Source of the DNA: Chloranthus sessilifolius
Lineage: Eukaryota; Streptophyta; Magnoliopsida; Chloranthales; Chloranthaceae
Assembly (NCBI GenBank): GCA_021018995.1
Contig: CM037589.1
Coordinates: forward strand, 60,710,101 to 60,774,100
Direction of reading: 5' to 3'
DNA: 64,000 nucleotides
Part shown: positions 11,801 through 26,100 of the stretch, piece after piece
Numbering within the stretch: the first letter of the stretch is position 1
Layout: every line of letters begins with the position of its first letter
Position numbers and translations under genes: made by a program
The notes under the pieces: model-generated
What the model was told of the DNA's origin: nothing
The model's input: only the letters and a program-made list of their open reading frames with translations
Database searches by the model: none

Positions 11801-14800
11801 GGGCCTTAGGTATGGGTGTCATGACCACATAGCCTAAATACAACCCGAATATAAGAAGAGATTAGGCATGGGCCTTAAGACCCATAAAACCTAATTGCAA
11901 CCCCAAATTTAAGACTTAGACAGGGCCTTAAGACCCATATAATCTAAGTGTAGCCCCTCGTGTATTAGGGCCTTAGGCATGGACCTAAAAGGTCCACATA
12001 ACCTAAGAGTTACCCGAAATCTCCAACTTAGAAATGAATCAATAGTAATCTAAGTGTCGAACTGGAAGTTAAAAGAAAAATCAATGAGTGGTAAAGAGAG
12101 ATACACTATCCCAGGATCTTCACGCAAAATTTCGGTAGAGCTTCGAGATGGAATTTTCAGATCCATGAAATCGGGACCTGCTTTTATAGAGTTACCATGG
12201 TGATTACTGGGTGTTACCAACCCGGAGGGGCTGCAAGTAAACACCGTTCTCTTCTTTTTTTTAGAGAAAGAGGTAAAAGGGGACTCATGCAAGTAAGAGA
12301 GAGAAAAAGAAGGTAAAAGAGATGAAAGATAATGGATGGGACCCACATAGGGTCCACCTGGCATGGGTCATAGAGAGAAAAAAGAGAAAGAGAAAAGAGA
12401 GAGAGAGAGAGAGAGAGAGGGGGGGTTGGGACCCACGTAGGGTCTACCCTGCAAGGGCTGTGGAGAGAGAAAAAGAAAGATGAGAGAGAGATTTCTTCGG
12501 ATCCACGTAGGGGTCAACCTGTGTCGGTCTTAGAGAGAGATTTCTTAGGGACCCAAATAGGGGTCAACCTGCGTGGGTCTTAGAGAGAGAAAGAGATAAA
12601 GATGAGAGAGATCTCTTGGGACCCATGCAGGGATCAACCAGCGTGGGTCAGAGTTAAAGAGTTGAGTTCTCCTACTTTAAGTAAAAGTCTATTTATTATA
12701 AGTGCGAGCCCACCTCTTTCATGCTACCTTAATTTCTCTTATTCTTTTCGAGCTCCGAAGTTAGAAGAATTCATCGGCTTAGAAGAACTTCCCAAGCTTT
12801 CAATTTCTAAAAATACGTAATAACACATTGATGGGGACATCCGATTCAAGCAGCCGCCCGTAACATATCGAAGTCAAAAGAAGAACATGAAACTGATCTA
12901 AAAGAAAAACTGCCCAATTGGAAGGACCGAAGAACTACTTAGTCGATCGATCGACCCTAGCCTTCGATCGATAGATTGAAGACAAAGAGGCTTTAGCGAT
13001 TTATATGTTTTAAGTCGATCGATCGACCCGGATTTTCAATCGATCAATTGTGGGCAGTCTTCGAGAAAATAATATATTTCTCAGTCGATCGATCAATCGC
13101 GCAAGTTTTGGCAGGATTTTGTTTATTTCGGTCAAAACTTTCGTTTTAGTGTTTTATTGTTTTAGGACTTTTCTAATTTCGTATTAGGGTTTGGTTAGGC
13201 TTGTAAAAATAGCTTTGAATTAATTATTAGTGAATGAAAATTGCTTTTGCAACTTTGAGAGTTTGAAACTTTCGTGAGGGTGTGATTCTCTCAAATCGAA
13301 GAGCGATTCTTCGTCTCGCGTCCAGTTTGGTGCGAGGCCAACTCTTCCTCCTCTTTATTTTCTTATGATCTACGAGTTGCGTAAGTAGCGTAACCCTAGC
13401 ATATCCATTTCTCTATTAAATCTCAAATTTATCCTATCCTTATACCGTTAAAATCAGTAATTGTTTATTTTCCACCATTCAAATCATTATCCGCCTTTAT
13501 TTTCGTACGGTATCGAAAGAACCCGCTTGCGAGTTCGTTCGACACCCTAAAACTGTCGGAGATCTAGCCGTTCGCTAAAGACCATAGTCTTCTAGATCCG
13601 ATAGGGAACATACGAGAAAAGTAACACTATTTTGGGCCGGAATTAAATCGTTTAATCGAATCTCGTGATATTTTCTTTGATAATTTGTTAAGGAATATTG
13701 TTATTTTAATTGTTTAAATTAATTTTAATTTTAATCTCAGCCCTAGCATTGCATGTGTTAGTTTCCGCATCACACATACATTCACTGCAGTGTGATTTTT
13801 TGGTACATCTTTCAGACATCATCTTGCTAGTACTGAGCCAACTCATTCCACATGCTTCTAAGTGGTTGTAGTATTCTCCAATCAACTTCTCCCCCTCACG
13901 GTTGTTTCTAATCTTGTCCATTAGTTAAAACATTTTTTCCCAAGTTCTGTTTCTGGGAAAATGCGTTCCGAACTGCATCCCACAATTTCATGGCATGGTC
14001 ACATACATGAAAGACCGACTAATAGTTGCATTGAATGATGTAATCACGTCATCACTGTAAGATTGCAAATCTTCCAATTTAGCATCTGATGGTGAGGGCT
14101 CAGGATGGTCCCAGTGACATACCAATATTTTATTTTTCAGCCCATATACATAGCAGCTAATCTAGACCTCTCCAAAAAGTTGTTCCGTTAAACCAGATGG
14201 GACATGGGAGTAATTTGCAGCCCATGGCTGTTATCATGTCCACTGTTTATAGGCATTTTAGCTTCATCATATGTGAAATACTTCACAAGAGGCGTTAAAT
14301 AACATCAAAAGTAACTCAGCAATGTAATCAACGCAGCGGTGTACACAACACCTAATCCTATACTTCAGCAATACTGCTGATCGAAGCCCCACATAGATTA
14401 TAAGAAAAAACCACAACTATGTACCTAAACCAATCCACATAGGACCATGAAACCCTTAATATCGCAATCAATACAACAATCGAAACAAAATTAGTTTCAG
14501 ACATTAACATACCTATGTCCAACGCATTCAAAACCACTTTGCAGCATCTATCACCATCGTGCAAATCGAGGGCTTCATTGATTTACATATGGTTCTGGAA
14601 CAAGGATTCTTTGAATAGAATGAACCAACGTAACGGATGCCAGCTCCTTCAAAATCAGGGAATCTACTGTGAAATCTCAACACCATGAAAACTCAACCCA
14701 ACACGCCAAATAATCCACCAATCTTCAAAACAATACAGGGAATAGCGCCATGGGAATATTCTGATCCAAACCCACCATGTCTCGAGCCATGATTCAATCA

Positions 14801-17800
14801 CACAAAAAACAGGGTTTAAAAAATTCATGAAATGGTTGGCAATTATGACCTCTTCGAAACTCTTGATATGGGCTTCAAATAAAGATACAAAAGGGAAGTT
14901 CGATCTACATGAAATTCCGGTTCTTTGAATGTGAAGAATCTCCAATTTTAGGGTCAAAATTTTGACCTTGCTAATGTCAGCATGATGTCACGCTGATATC
15001 AGCAGCAACAGGGATGGCGTCAGCAAAGCGAAGAAATTGAGAAACGAGAATCCCGCTCTGATACCAAGATAAAATGGTGAACTCAGAATCCTCAACCTCC
15101 GCGCCAGTAGCAGGGGCAACACCACCTCAACAACCAAAACCTGCAGGGACTGGAGCAGGCTACCATGAGACAAAAGATCTTTCTAAAGAGATACGATTCG
15201 GAACTATTATATGTCCAAGACTCCAAGGTCCAAGATTGAAATCATTTCTGAGGTTTCCCTTTGTTAGTGTCAACAAACAATTCAATTAGGGTCAAGGTTA
15301 GGCTGGAGAAGGAGTAGAAAGAGGAGAAGAGGACGATTAGGGTTGTGAGACAATTCCCCCATCAACACATTATTATATGTTAAATACATAATCCACATCT
15401 ATCGATTCAAAAGAAAAGACAGAAAAAACAACTTAAACTCTACTAGCAGCACACCGGCTACTTTAATATATATTCCAACAGCCTGGGGGATATTTGATAG
15501 CCCATAGGCATTGGCATTGGTTAGGCCTGAAACTGATACGCGCATCGCTGATACGTATTGCCAATGCTTATCAGTATCATCCAAGTTTTAGAGCTATGGT
15601 TGGATGAATAAAATGATTAAAATTGATGCTCATGAAAAATGACCCTGATCACAAGTATCGTGAGACTATACTAGCAGTATCTCCCTTGAACGAAAAAAAG
15701 CCATTACGCAGTGCTGGTCCCGTATCTTCAGGGCGCTGGATGGGGTGGCCCCAATACAGACCTATCCTCTGGTTTTTTTACGCACGGCTCGAACCCGTGT
15801 TTGCACACTTGATAGCCCAAGCCTCTTACCATCGCACCAAGCAACGCCCCCTCAGCATCCTCTTGAACAAGCGAATCATAAGTTGCAAAAAATACAGATT
15901 GATATTAGGTCCTACAAATCTTGAACCCAGAACCTTTGGAATAATTGCTGGACACTCAAATGATGGATATGCGAGCATGATAACTTATATGCTGTTCTAT
16001 ATCTCCATGAATCTATGAAATTTTGCTTGCATTGTATCATGGGGTCTATGTACTGGAACTGATAACAGTCGAGATTATGCAGGATTACACACAAAAGATC
16101 TTTTTTTGGCTCTCTTCAGCCCTATAGTATATTCCATAGCACAAACTTTCTCTGGACCATAGTATGTAAATGTATAACTATAAAATCACTGATTCAGAGT
16201 TTTGGATCTGGGTGTAAAACAGCCTCCACCGAAACTGTGTCGTAGTGTCGATACCGACTTTAATCAGTCAAATTCCTTCACCGACTCAGCCTAGCTGAGG
16301 TAGCCATGCAGGTACCAGTGCAGGAATCAACCTAGTCAATGCAGTGACTCGGCTTATACTACATACATTCTCTACTCCAGGATGAGTCCTACTCTATTAG
16401 GTTACTTCTCTGAGTCACCTGATATTGAGTTAACTCAGTCAAGTTGCTCCAACTCGGTCAAGTTTAGTCATTTTTACAAACTCAAACTTTTCAGAGGTAA
16501 TTTGAAATTGAGTTAGACTCGGCCTAGTTGCTGCAATTCAGCCAAGTTTAGTCCTTTTTACAAACTCAAAACAACCAAAGTCAATTTGTAAAAGGGACCG
16601 ACTCTCCTGACCGTCATTTAAACACCAAGATGGTGTTTAAATGATCATACACCATTAATGGTTTAAGACAGGTGTGTAATGCACACCGTCAAAGTGATAG
16701 ATCACAAGTAGAAGGGCAATGGGCCAGAAATCATATTTTTTGGGAGGTTACAAACATCTGATCCGTGGGCTCTAATACTAGCTGTTGGTCTTAGTTTTAA
16801 CGGCTGATATTAAAGTTTTCCAATCGGATGGTTCACATTCACTTATGGGCCTGATCCTTTGGCTAAAACATCTTCTCATGATGGATTGCCACTTGGACGA
16901 TTTAGAATGAGCTCAAATGTGTGCCACATGGCATAATAAAAACCACACTTCAATGGTGTAACATGAAAAGCTCTAATTCAATGGTGTAAGATCATTTAAA
17001 ACTTTAAATGTCAGTCGGTAGTCATTATCCCTTTCTAAAAACATATTTGTCACACAAGTACAGCAGTAAACTAGGAAATGTGCCTGGGAGAAGTGAAACA
17101 TAGCAGTGGCAAGTGTGAACAAGAGGGGAGGAGCCCCTCAAACCTTAAAAAACTCTTACTGAGGAGAGGGGTACATCATACATGAGCAAAAGAAGGCAAA
17201 AACTGGAAACTAGAATACGAGAAAAAAGGAAAAATGGAAACTGCATGCCTTAATAGCTCATTTAATTATAAAGACTAAAAAAGAGACTATTCGCACAGGT
17301 TAGATGAAAGGGATACTTATACTTCATAAAAGAAAATCTTTGTTATCTGTTGCAAATTACAGAGCATACCTGGAGCGAGATACCCAAATGTTCCAGCGAC
17401 AATAGTCGTAATATGTGATTCTTCATCCTCCAACAATTTGGCAAGTCCAAAATCAGATACACGCGCCTCCAAATTTCCATCAAGCAATATGTTGCTTGAC
17501 TTTATGTCACGATGTATGATTCGTGGTGAACAATCATGGTGTAAGTAAGCCAGTCCTTTTGCAGCTCCCATGATAATATTTAGACGTGCATCCCAGTCAA
17601 GTTGCTCAGATCTTTCTGTTCAAGCATATCACAAATGTCATAATAATTAACAAAATTTTTGAACATCTTCCAAGAATATTAAATAACCGTGGCTTTGCTA
17701 TAGTATGGAAGAACAACTAGATCCCAAACAATAAATGCATGCATGTTTCAAAAAATTGGGTTCGACCCCACTAAGAATTGGAGTGGGAAAAAGCACGAAC

Positions 17801-20800
17801 ACACCAATATTTTACATTGAGTCAATTGACCTTAATATTTTGCCCAAGTGTCGCAATGTTTGCAGTGGAATTGCATCATAACAGTAAGCAAAGGCCAAGA
17901 AATCACACAAACCTACAAAAGTACCCAAAAAAATAAGAACTAATCTTTATCCCAAGATTACAGTAATGTAATGCAGCCATTTCCTTTGCATAATACCCTG
18001 AGAAGAGACCACACGTATATGTGTGCCAGACAGAGAGAGAGAGAGGAACATGTACAGGCAGGAATGCTACTGTTAGATTTCAATGTGAAATGCAATCCTC
18101 AAGATTTTGACAAAAAATATCCATGTACATCCATTGATGAAGGGTTTTAAATAAAATAGATAATAGCAGAAGCCTTAATAATGGGAAAATGGTGGAATTT
18201 TCTGCTAACTGACAAAATGGGATGTCTTCGCCATTTGCTAACAGCCTATTACTGTGGACTGGCATAAATATATGCACAAATACACTCAACTGTAACATTT
18301 TTCAGACTAGACCCAAGTACCATATCACTGGCCATGTGGTGCCAAGTGGCTGGGGCTCTCTCAGGGACTCAGGGTTCGTCAATCTCATTTGGCTTTTAGA
18401 ATATTTTTTTTTAAATCCACGTGTACACCTCTGATTTAATGAGTAAGCAATATTGGTTTTCTTTGAAAATTCCTTAAACACCATTGCCTACGAATAGGGA
18501 TGCAAGTTTGACACCGAACACCGAAAACCGGCCCTCCCGAACCGCCCAGAAAACCGACACAAACCGAACCAAACTGAAGTGAAATTCGTTCGGTTTTTGG
18601 TTTGGGTAGCTAGAAACCGAAAACCGAATGGGTAGGTTGAGTAAACCAACCCCTTAACGGGCCAAAACCGGACTCGAATAGGCCCAAACCGACCCGAACC
18701 AGCGGTACAAACCAAAACTGAACCGAACTGAACTGAACGGAAGCTGAACCAGTGGTAACCGACCGGTATAAACCGATAGGTAACCGGTGTCTACTCGTTG
18801 ACTGCTTTGAATCCGACGATGCAGATTGTTTTTCATCCCAATCTTTCACATGATGCATCTTGAGATCATGCTATTACCATCTACCGATGGTTTTTACGTT
18901 TACATGGATGATTTGGATCGGTGTAAGCTAATGCCAAGTGTATGGTACAGATGGCATGACCACCATCCCCTGTGTTTGTGCAATACATGATACCATCTCC
19001 CTCCTATAAATAAAAACTTATGCCTGTTAGCCCTAATTGATCTCTTCTTCTCCTCCTCTCTTCTTCTCCCTCAGTTCTTTTATTTTTCTTCTGAGAAAAA
19101 ACCCAAGCTGTGGGAGAAAGAGGCTGCTCTGCTATTTTACAGAGATGTTAGCCCTAATTGATCTCGTCTTCTCCAATTTTTTTTTTTTTCTTCTGAAAAA
19201 AAAACCAAGCTGTGGGAGAAAGAGGCTGCTCTGCTATTTTACAGAGATAGGCGCCGCGGAGAACTCGGTCGAGGGAGAAAGAGGCAGAGGTAGAGAAAGC
19301 GACACCACCGATACGGCAGAATGCCCAGGTGAACACAAACCAACCAAGCTGAACCGAAGACCGAAAAATGGGTTTCGGCTTCATTTTTTCACCAAATTGG
19401 TACACCGAAGAGTGATCGAGCTGAACCCAAACTGACCGGACTGAATGTGAATCAGTTTCGGGTTGGGTATTTTTGCAACTCGGTACACCGAACCGATTCA
19501 TATTTCGCTTTGTAGTGTACCGAAACCTACGAATTTAACTGAGTAGAAATAATTTTTCCTTTAATGATGGTTGATCGACCTTGTGCATGTGGCACCCAAT
19601 TGGGTTCGATGCAGCAACTGGCACTGCTGAACATATACTCCTGAGCCACACACACACACACGGATCTAATAGAGTGGAAATGAATGGTGACCTGATTTCT
19701 CGATTCACCATTCAATTTTTAAGGAATTGACCACCATTGACTAAAGTCCTACATAAATATTATTTTGATTGGTCTTAGATTGACATTACGCATGTACACA
19801 TGCAACCCAAACATGTCTTTGGGTGCCACGTGGTGCACAGTTGGCATTGTCCTAGGTAGGGCTGTCAATGAGTCAGGTCTGGCCGGAGCAAAGTTTTGGC
19901 TCCCTGTCAGGCCGAGGATATATGCCCCAACCTGACGTGCCAAGGGCATATTGTGACGGAGCCATTACTCGAGCTTGCAGCATGGTGCACGTGGCACGAC
20001 ATGTGGTGCCAGGAGGGCACGCGAAATGGGGCCAAGTGGGCCTGGCTACGTGGTCGCGCTGCGAGGACGCGACACGGTCGCATGAGGGTAGGACGCGGAG
20101 CGTCATGGTAGCGACACGGACGCGGCATAGCTAAGGTGGGCTAGCGACGCAGGAGGCGTTACGGTATGCCAAACCAAGGGGTTTGAGATTTTCCTGCCAT
20201 TCTGGCTGAATGACTGTTTTACCCTTATATAGGGGAAGGGAGCTTGAGAGCTATTCCCCCGCACACGGGGCCTTGCGTTGCCAGAGGGGGCGCAAGTGTC
20301 TCCTAGGTCTGAAAGGGTGGGCCTAGGACGTCGACGCAGCGATGCCGTGTGGAACCCGGGTGAGGTTGATGTATGGCCTCGGACTACGCGTCGCGGTGCA
20401 TACGGCTGGGCAACCTCGCGTGAGAACACCACGGCGCTGTGTGGGACTCAGTGGAGCACGTGAGCGCGAGGCACAAGGCTGTGGGCTTGGCTCGGCAAGT
20501 GAGCGAGACATGGTGGCATGGGAAGCTGCATGCCAAGACTGTTGCGAGCGAGGTACTAGTGCAGTGCGCAGGGTGAAGCTTGAGCAGGCCAAGTTAGCGC
20601 AGCAGTGCAGATTGGCGTGTCGTAAGGGGCACGATGAGCCGAATGGTAGGCCGTGAAACAGAGGTAACCATATTGGGAGGAGTTCCCGTCCTCTAGGCGG
20701 GTGGTATCAGAGCTGATGTGTAGATGGGTTGGCTTCGTTGCATGCGGTAGCGAAGCACCGCGCAGGTTGAAAGCGCGTCGAAGGACGCGCTCCATGCTGG

Positions 20801-23056
20801 TATCGGGAGTAGGCTGACGAAGCGTCGCGTTAGGTGCCGCAGGCGAGGTTGCGAAGTGCGACCGTGACATTTTGGTATCGAGCCAAGTTCGATCCGAGCG
20901 ATGCTATTGAACAAATTGCGATGCGGTGGTCAAGAGGGCACGCGACATCCTTGAACAATTGAGTGCGGAGGCACGCGATGTGATGTCGAAGAGGACACGC
21001 GACATCCACGAGCTGAATTAACGGTGAGGGCCTTGTGGCTGACGAGAACCAAGTTGACCCGGCCGGGGTGACAGTGGGGAGCTAGTGGGAAGGTGCGGAC
21101 CTAAGAACTAGAAATGGTATGCTAAACAGGCTGGGAGGAGTTGGCGGGGTCAGTTCACAGCGATAATGCGTCAACGAGGACGTTGACATTTATGGAGTGG
21201 TGGAGGATGTGACGGGGCCATTACTCGAGCTTGCAGCATGGTGCACGTGGCACGACATGTGGTGCCAGGAGGGCACGCGACATGGGGCCAAGTGGGCCTG
21301 GCGACGTGGTCGCGCTGCGAGGACGCGACACGGTCGCATGAGGGTAGGATGCGGAGCGTCACGGACGCGACATAGTCAAGGTGGGCTAGCGGCGCAGGAG
21401 GCGTTGCGGTATGTCAAACCAAGGGGTTTGAGGTTCTCCTGCCATTCTGGCTGAATGACTGTTTTACCCTTATATAGGGGAAGGGAGCTTGAGAGCTATT
21501 CCCAAGACACGGGCCTTATGCGTTGGAGAGGGGCAAGTGTCTCCTAGGTCCGAAGGGTGGGCCTAGGGGCGTCGGCCGAGCGACAGTGTGGAACCCGGGT
21601 GAGGTTGATGTATGGCCCCGGACTACGCGTCGCGGTGCATACAGCTGGGCAACCTCGCGTGAGAACACCAAGGCGCTGCGTGGGACTCAGTGGAGCACGA
21701 GGCACAAGGCTGTGGGCTTGGTTCGGCAGGTGAGCGAGACATGGTGGCATGGGAAGCTGCATGCCAAGACTGTTGCGAGCGAGGTACTAGTGCAGTGCAC
21801 AGGGTGAAGCTTGAGTAGGCCAAGTTAGCGCAACGGTGCAAATTGGCGTGTCGTAAGGGGCACGATGAGCCGAATGGTAGGCCGTGAAACAGAGGTAACC
21901 ATGTTGGGAGGAGTTCCCGTCCTCTAGGCGGGTGGTATCAGAGCTGATGTGTAGATGGGTGACCCTAGCGAAGCGTCGTTAAGGTCTGCCGCAGGGGGCG
22001 AGGTTGCGAAGTGCGACCCGTGACAATATGCCAGGCCAACTCGAAATCTGACTGACGAGCTCAAAGCCTCTTTTTTCCTTATTTTATATAGAAAAATTGG
22101 GTTTGGTCGAGTAGACCCCACCCACTGCGATTCTTTCCCGGCCCAATCCGACTGGACTTGAATGTCAGGTTGAACGTTTCTTGCCTGACCCGAACAGATG
22201 GGATAAATTTATGTGCCCGACCCGGTAAAAATCCTGAGTCGACTATCGGGTCGAGCCGACCAATTGACAGCCATAATCCCAGTTGAAACCAGAGACAATG
22301 GGATTTCTACCAGGTCGGGCACATAAATTTATCCCATCTGTTCGGGTCATGCAAGAAACATTCAATCTGACCTTCAGGTCCAGATTGTCCAGTCAGATTG
22401 GGTCGGGAAAGAATCACGGTGGGTGGAGTCTACTCGACCCAACCCAATTTTCCTATATAAAATCAAGGGGAAAAAAGAGGCTTTGAACTGGGTTGGGTCA
22501 GGTTTCTGAGTTGAGCATCGAGTTGGGTCAGGACAGGCATATGCCCTTGACACGTCAGGTTGGGTCAGGCATATCTCCTCGGCCCGATGGGCAGCCAAAA
22601 CTTTGTCCCGGCCAGACCAAGCCTGTTGACAGCCCTACCTGGGACAATGTCAACTGGGCGCCACGTGGAACCCAAAGACATGTTTGGGTGGCACATGTAC
22701 GCGCGCAATGTTGATCTAAGACCAGTCAAAATAATATATTTTTAGCACTTTAGTCAATGGTGGTCAATTCCTTAAAAATTGAATGGTGAATCAAAAATCA
22801 AGTCACCATTAATTTCCACACTAATAGATCAAGGCTGTCCATGTGTGTGTGGCCCAGGAGTATACTTTCAGCAGCACCAGTCGCTGCACTGAACCCAATT
22901 AGGTGCCATGTGCACATGCACTGGGTCTATGAACCACCATTAAAAAAAATTATTTCTACACCGTTAAATTCGTAGGCAATGGTTTTTAAAATTAATGGTG
23001 GAATTTTCAAATATTTTTGACTCGTTATAGAGTCTCAATTGGCCCGGACGGCTGGA

Positions 23057-23106
<50 letters not shown>

Positions 23107-26100
23107 TGTTGTTCCAACCTCTGTATTGTGTGATTAAATTTTTTTTTAATAATTTTTTATTTATAGAATTCTCACAGCGGGAGAAATGAGAGGCCACGCC
23201 ATATATAGACCGATCCTACAAGTAATGGATATTTCTTCTTTTTTACTTCCTAAATTTAGATTTTCTGTCCTTTTTAAACGATATGACATGTTCCTGATAT
23301 GGCACCAGTATTGTACCAAGCTGTGTCGTGTCACGTCTATTGGACCCAATCCGATGCCCGCAGCTCTGCGTCCTTCCTGTGCGCTTCCTTTTTCAGCCCG
23401 TGGAAAATTCGAAATAATAGTGGAGCGGTTAAAATGTTACCTTTTGTTCCATCGCCAATTGGAGAGAAGTCGGCTCCAAGACTCAAAACTATTGTGATCA
23501 GCGTCTCGTCTCTTTCTATGGACGATAGTGGTTCCTCTATATTATGTCATAGCCAGCTACAACAAAATATCTCTACAAAATAATAATAGCTAGCCTTTCA
23601 AAATGATCAAATATAGTCTATAACTTAGCCTCAATTGTACACACTAATAACTGGAAATAAATATTATAAAACTATTCCTAATAAGAAAATAAAAAACTTC
23701 CTAAGAACTAAAATAAAGCGCAGGAATGGAAAGGATCGAGCAGTGGTTCTGCACTTAGCCCCATCGGTTTCTATAACCAAAATGAGTTTAAAGGCCAATT
23801 TCAAATAAAACTATGCCTAATAATTGAAATTTAAAGGCTGTAATTGAGCTAACTTAAAGACTCAGTAAGACTTGAGAGGTTTCCTCAGAGATATGGGCAT
23901 TATGATGGCTAGGAAGAGAGACTTCGAGAGCTTCAGAACTCTGAGACTTCAGGACTTCAATGCTCCAACAACTCCAAACGACATTCAAATCTGGCAACTC
24001 CCAAGTGATTGCAAGCGGTTTAGAAGAGTGCTATATGTAGGTGCAGATAGTTATTGGTGGTGAGGTGCCATCCCTATAATTTAGGTAGTTAGAGCTGAGA
24101 TAAGGCAGTTAGGATAAGGTTGTTAGACCTACTTCCCTAGATTCTCTAATAAACTTGAACAATTCAGAGTTCAAGAGTGATGCCAAGCTGCTCGGTGTCA
24201 TTTTTTTACTTTGCAAAGAAAGATGACACCAAGCAGGTTAGAGTCCCTTTCAATCAGGTGGCACGTGGTAGAACTGCCCCGCGAAAGTGGTGAATGTGAG
24301 CAGCTGAAATTAGTAATTTTTGTTGGACGCCAAGGTGCTTGGCATCACATTAGTTGGGTTTCGAGATCATGGCCTAACTAACTCCCAACGCTCTCAGACA
24401 TGGCCGTTAGGGCCTGTCCCGTGGATAACTAATTGTACGCCAAGCAGGTTGGCGGACAAAGGTGATGCCAAGCAGGTTAGCGCTCTTTTGAAAAGCCTTT
24501 TTTCTGAGGAGGTTTGCCTATGAAGGGTGTAAAGGTTCTAGGCATGGATTTTGCACGTTTCTTCTCAAGTCCGAGTCTATTTTTATGACAATTACCTAGT
24601 CTTCTTTCAAATTTGAAAGTAGGTCAATGCCTTTAATGCCACTACTATATGATATTGCACATATGCATCGAAAACATACTGGGTGGGATGTCTAGCATCA
24701 TGCTGAGCCATGTCATGCCAATGTGCCAACATGACAAAAAACTCAATCTTTCATGCCTTGGTAATAATGGTCTCTAATCAAATGGCCCTAAAATGGTTTG
24801 AAGTGAAAAACACAGATCACTTAGATGAAGAGTCATTTGCATTCCCCCTCAAAAGGTCTCTAAGGAATCACAAATGCATGCCAAGCTTCGAACATGTAGA
24901 AGCAACATTGTAACATATTTAAGTTTGAGAACCATTGCAACATCACAAACGCATGCCAAGCTTCGAACATGCTTTAAAAATCAACTTCCTTGATTTAAAG
25001 AGGTTTAATCTGCATTAGAAAAATGACTTCCAATACGAACACCTTGACACACTGCAAGTAGGTATTGTCTCACTTGTGCAACAAGGATTGAGTTGCGAAT
25101 TGCCTAGCTTGCATTCTTGATTGATGGAACTGCTCTTTCAAAGACGCTTCATCTCTACTGTCCACTAGATGTCGAAGTCGTAAAAATGTTAGAATGTTGT
25201 TCATTTTTCATGGAGTCTCACAGCACTTTAATTCCATTCCAATCACTCGTCTGACCGTTCTGGGTGTGGGGAATATACCATCGAGAATCTATTACGGATG
25301 AGATGAGGCCATTCATTATCTTTGTCATGGATTTGGTATTCCCATTTCACTGTCTGAGGCAACCTGGGCAATCGTAATACTTGATAATAAGATGTTTGGT
25401 GTGAAACCGTGTCTTGCCTTCATAAGCAAGTTGGAAGAGGGGGGGGGGGGTCTATTGATAAAAACATTGAATCGTGGCCACCATCCATTGTGGAAGATCC
25501 AAAGGGCTAAAGTATTCGCCAAGCATGACAAACCATGTTTTATTATAACATTGGATTTTATATAATGAAGGCTTCCAAGAATGTTCTTCCCATCTACCAC
25601 AAATCCCTTGCTTGCTTCACCTATTTTTGAGGATTAGACGTGACATGATGTAGATGAACCAGTATCCTCTTGGATCGAACTAGATTTTGATAAGAACTAA
25701 TGAATCTTAGAATCTTTAGCTAATTGTGTACGAAATGTGGGAGGTCAAAATCACTGTCAGACATAACTTCGTGCCTTAGAGGCAATGCTCTGCATATGTT
25801 ATCCTCAGTCAATGCACTTTTGCATTTCTGCAAGATTTGCTTGTATTTTCCTAATTGCATCATAAAGCTGGCTAACCATTGCTTCCTGGGAAATTTGAAT
25901 CTCTTGTAGGACTAGCTTTTTTGTTAATTTGAGGTTGAAGTAAATGAAAGCTCAGGTTTTCGACCATAGAATATGGCCAATGGAAAGGAATATCATCATG
26001 AACATCACCTTGTCCCAACTATTTAGGGTCAACTTTATGAGTCTTATTTCTCTACTAAATTCTATTCAGGGCGAAACTCATTGTTATTCCACAATCCTTC

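Larger units (their letters stand above)
18427..23035. repeat. Long fold-back (inverted) repeat with two nested insertions
   Basis: Left arm = about 18427-18495 + 19535-19951 + 22026-22240; right arm = about 22305-23035. Without the insertions each arm is about 700-730 bp, around a centre near 22260. Matched landmarks include CCACGTGG, AAACATGTCTTTGGGT, GGCTGTCAATGAGTC and GGGCACATAAATTTATCCCA with their complements. hAT-like TAGGGCTGTCAATG ends occur at 19858 and, inverted, at about 22640. Confidence 0.8.

Noticed and set aside
15074-15289. Plus-strand frame [20 protein letters not shown] as a copia gag start
   Set aside because: The primer site next to it is in the minus orientation and the frame does not continue into Gag. 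It is probably antisense to the minus-strand LTR.
19868-20914. Several overlapping 60-110-codon frames on both strands
   Set aside because: They lie in the GC-rich LTRs of a non-coding element. Frames are long there only because stop codons are rare in GC-rich sequence.
22964-23197. Minus frame with (IY)n repeat
   Set aside because: Translation of the (TA)n microsatellite; the same applies to the frames over 32564-32812.
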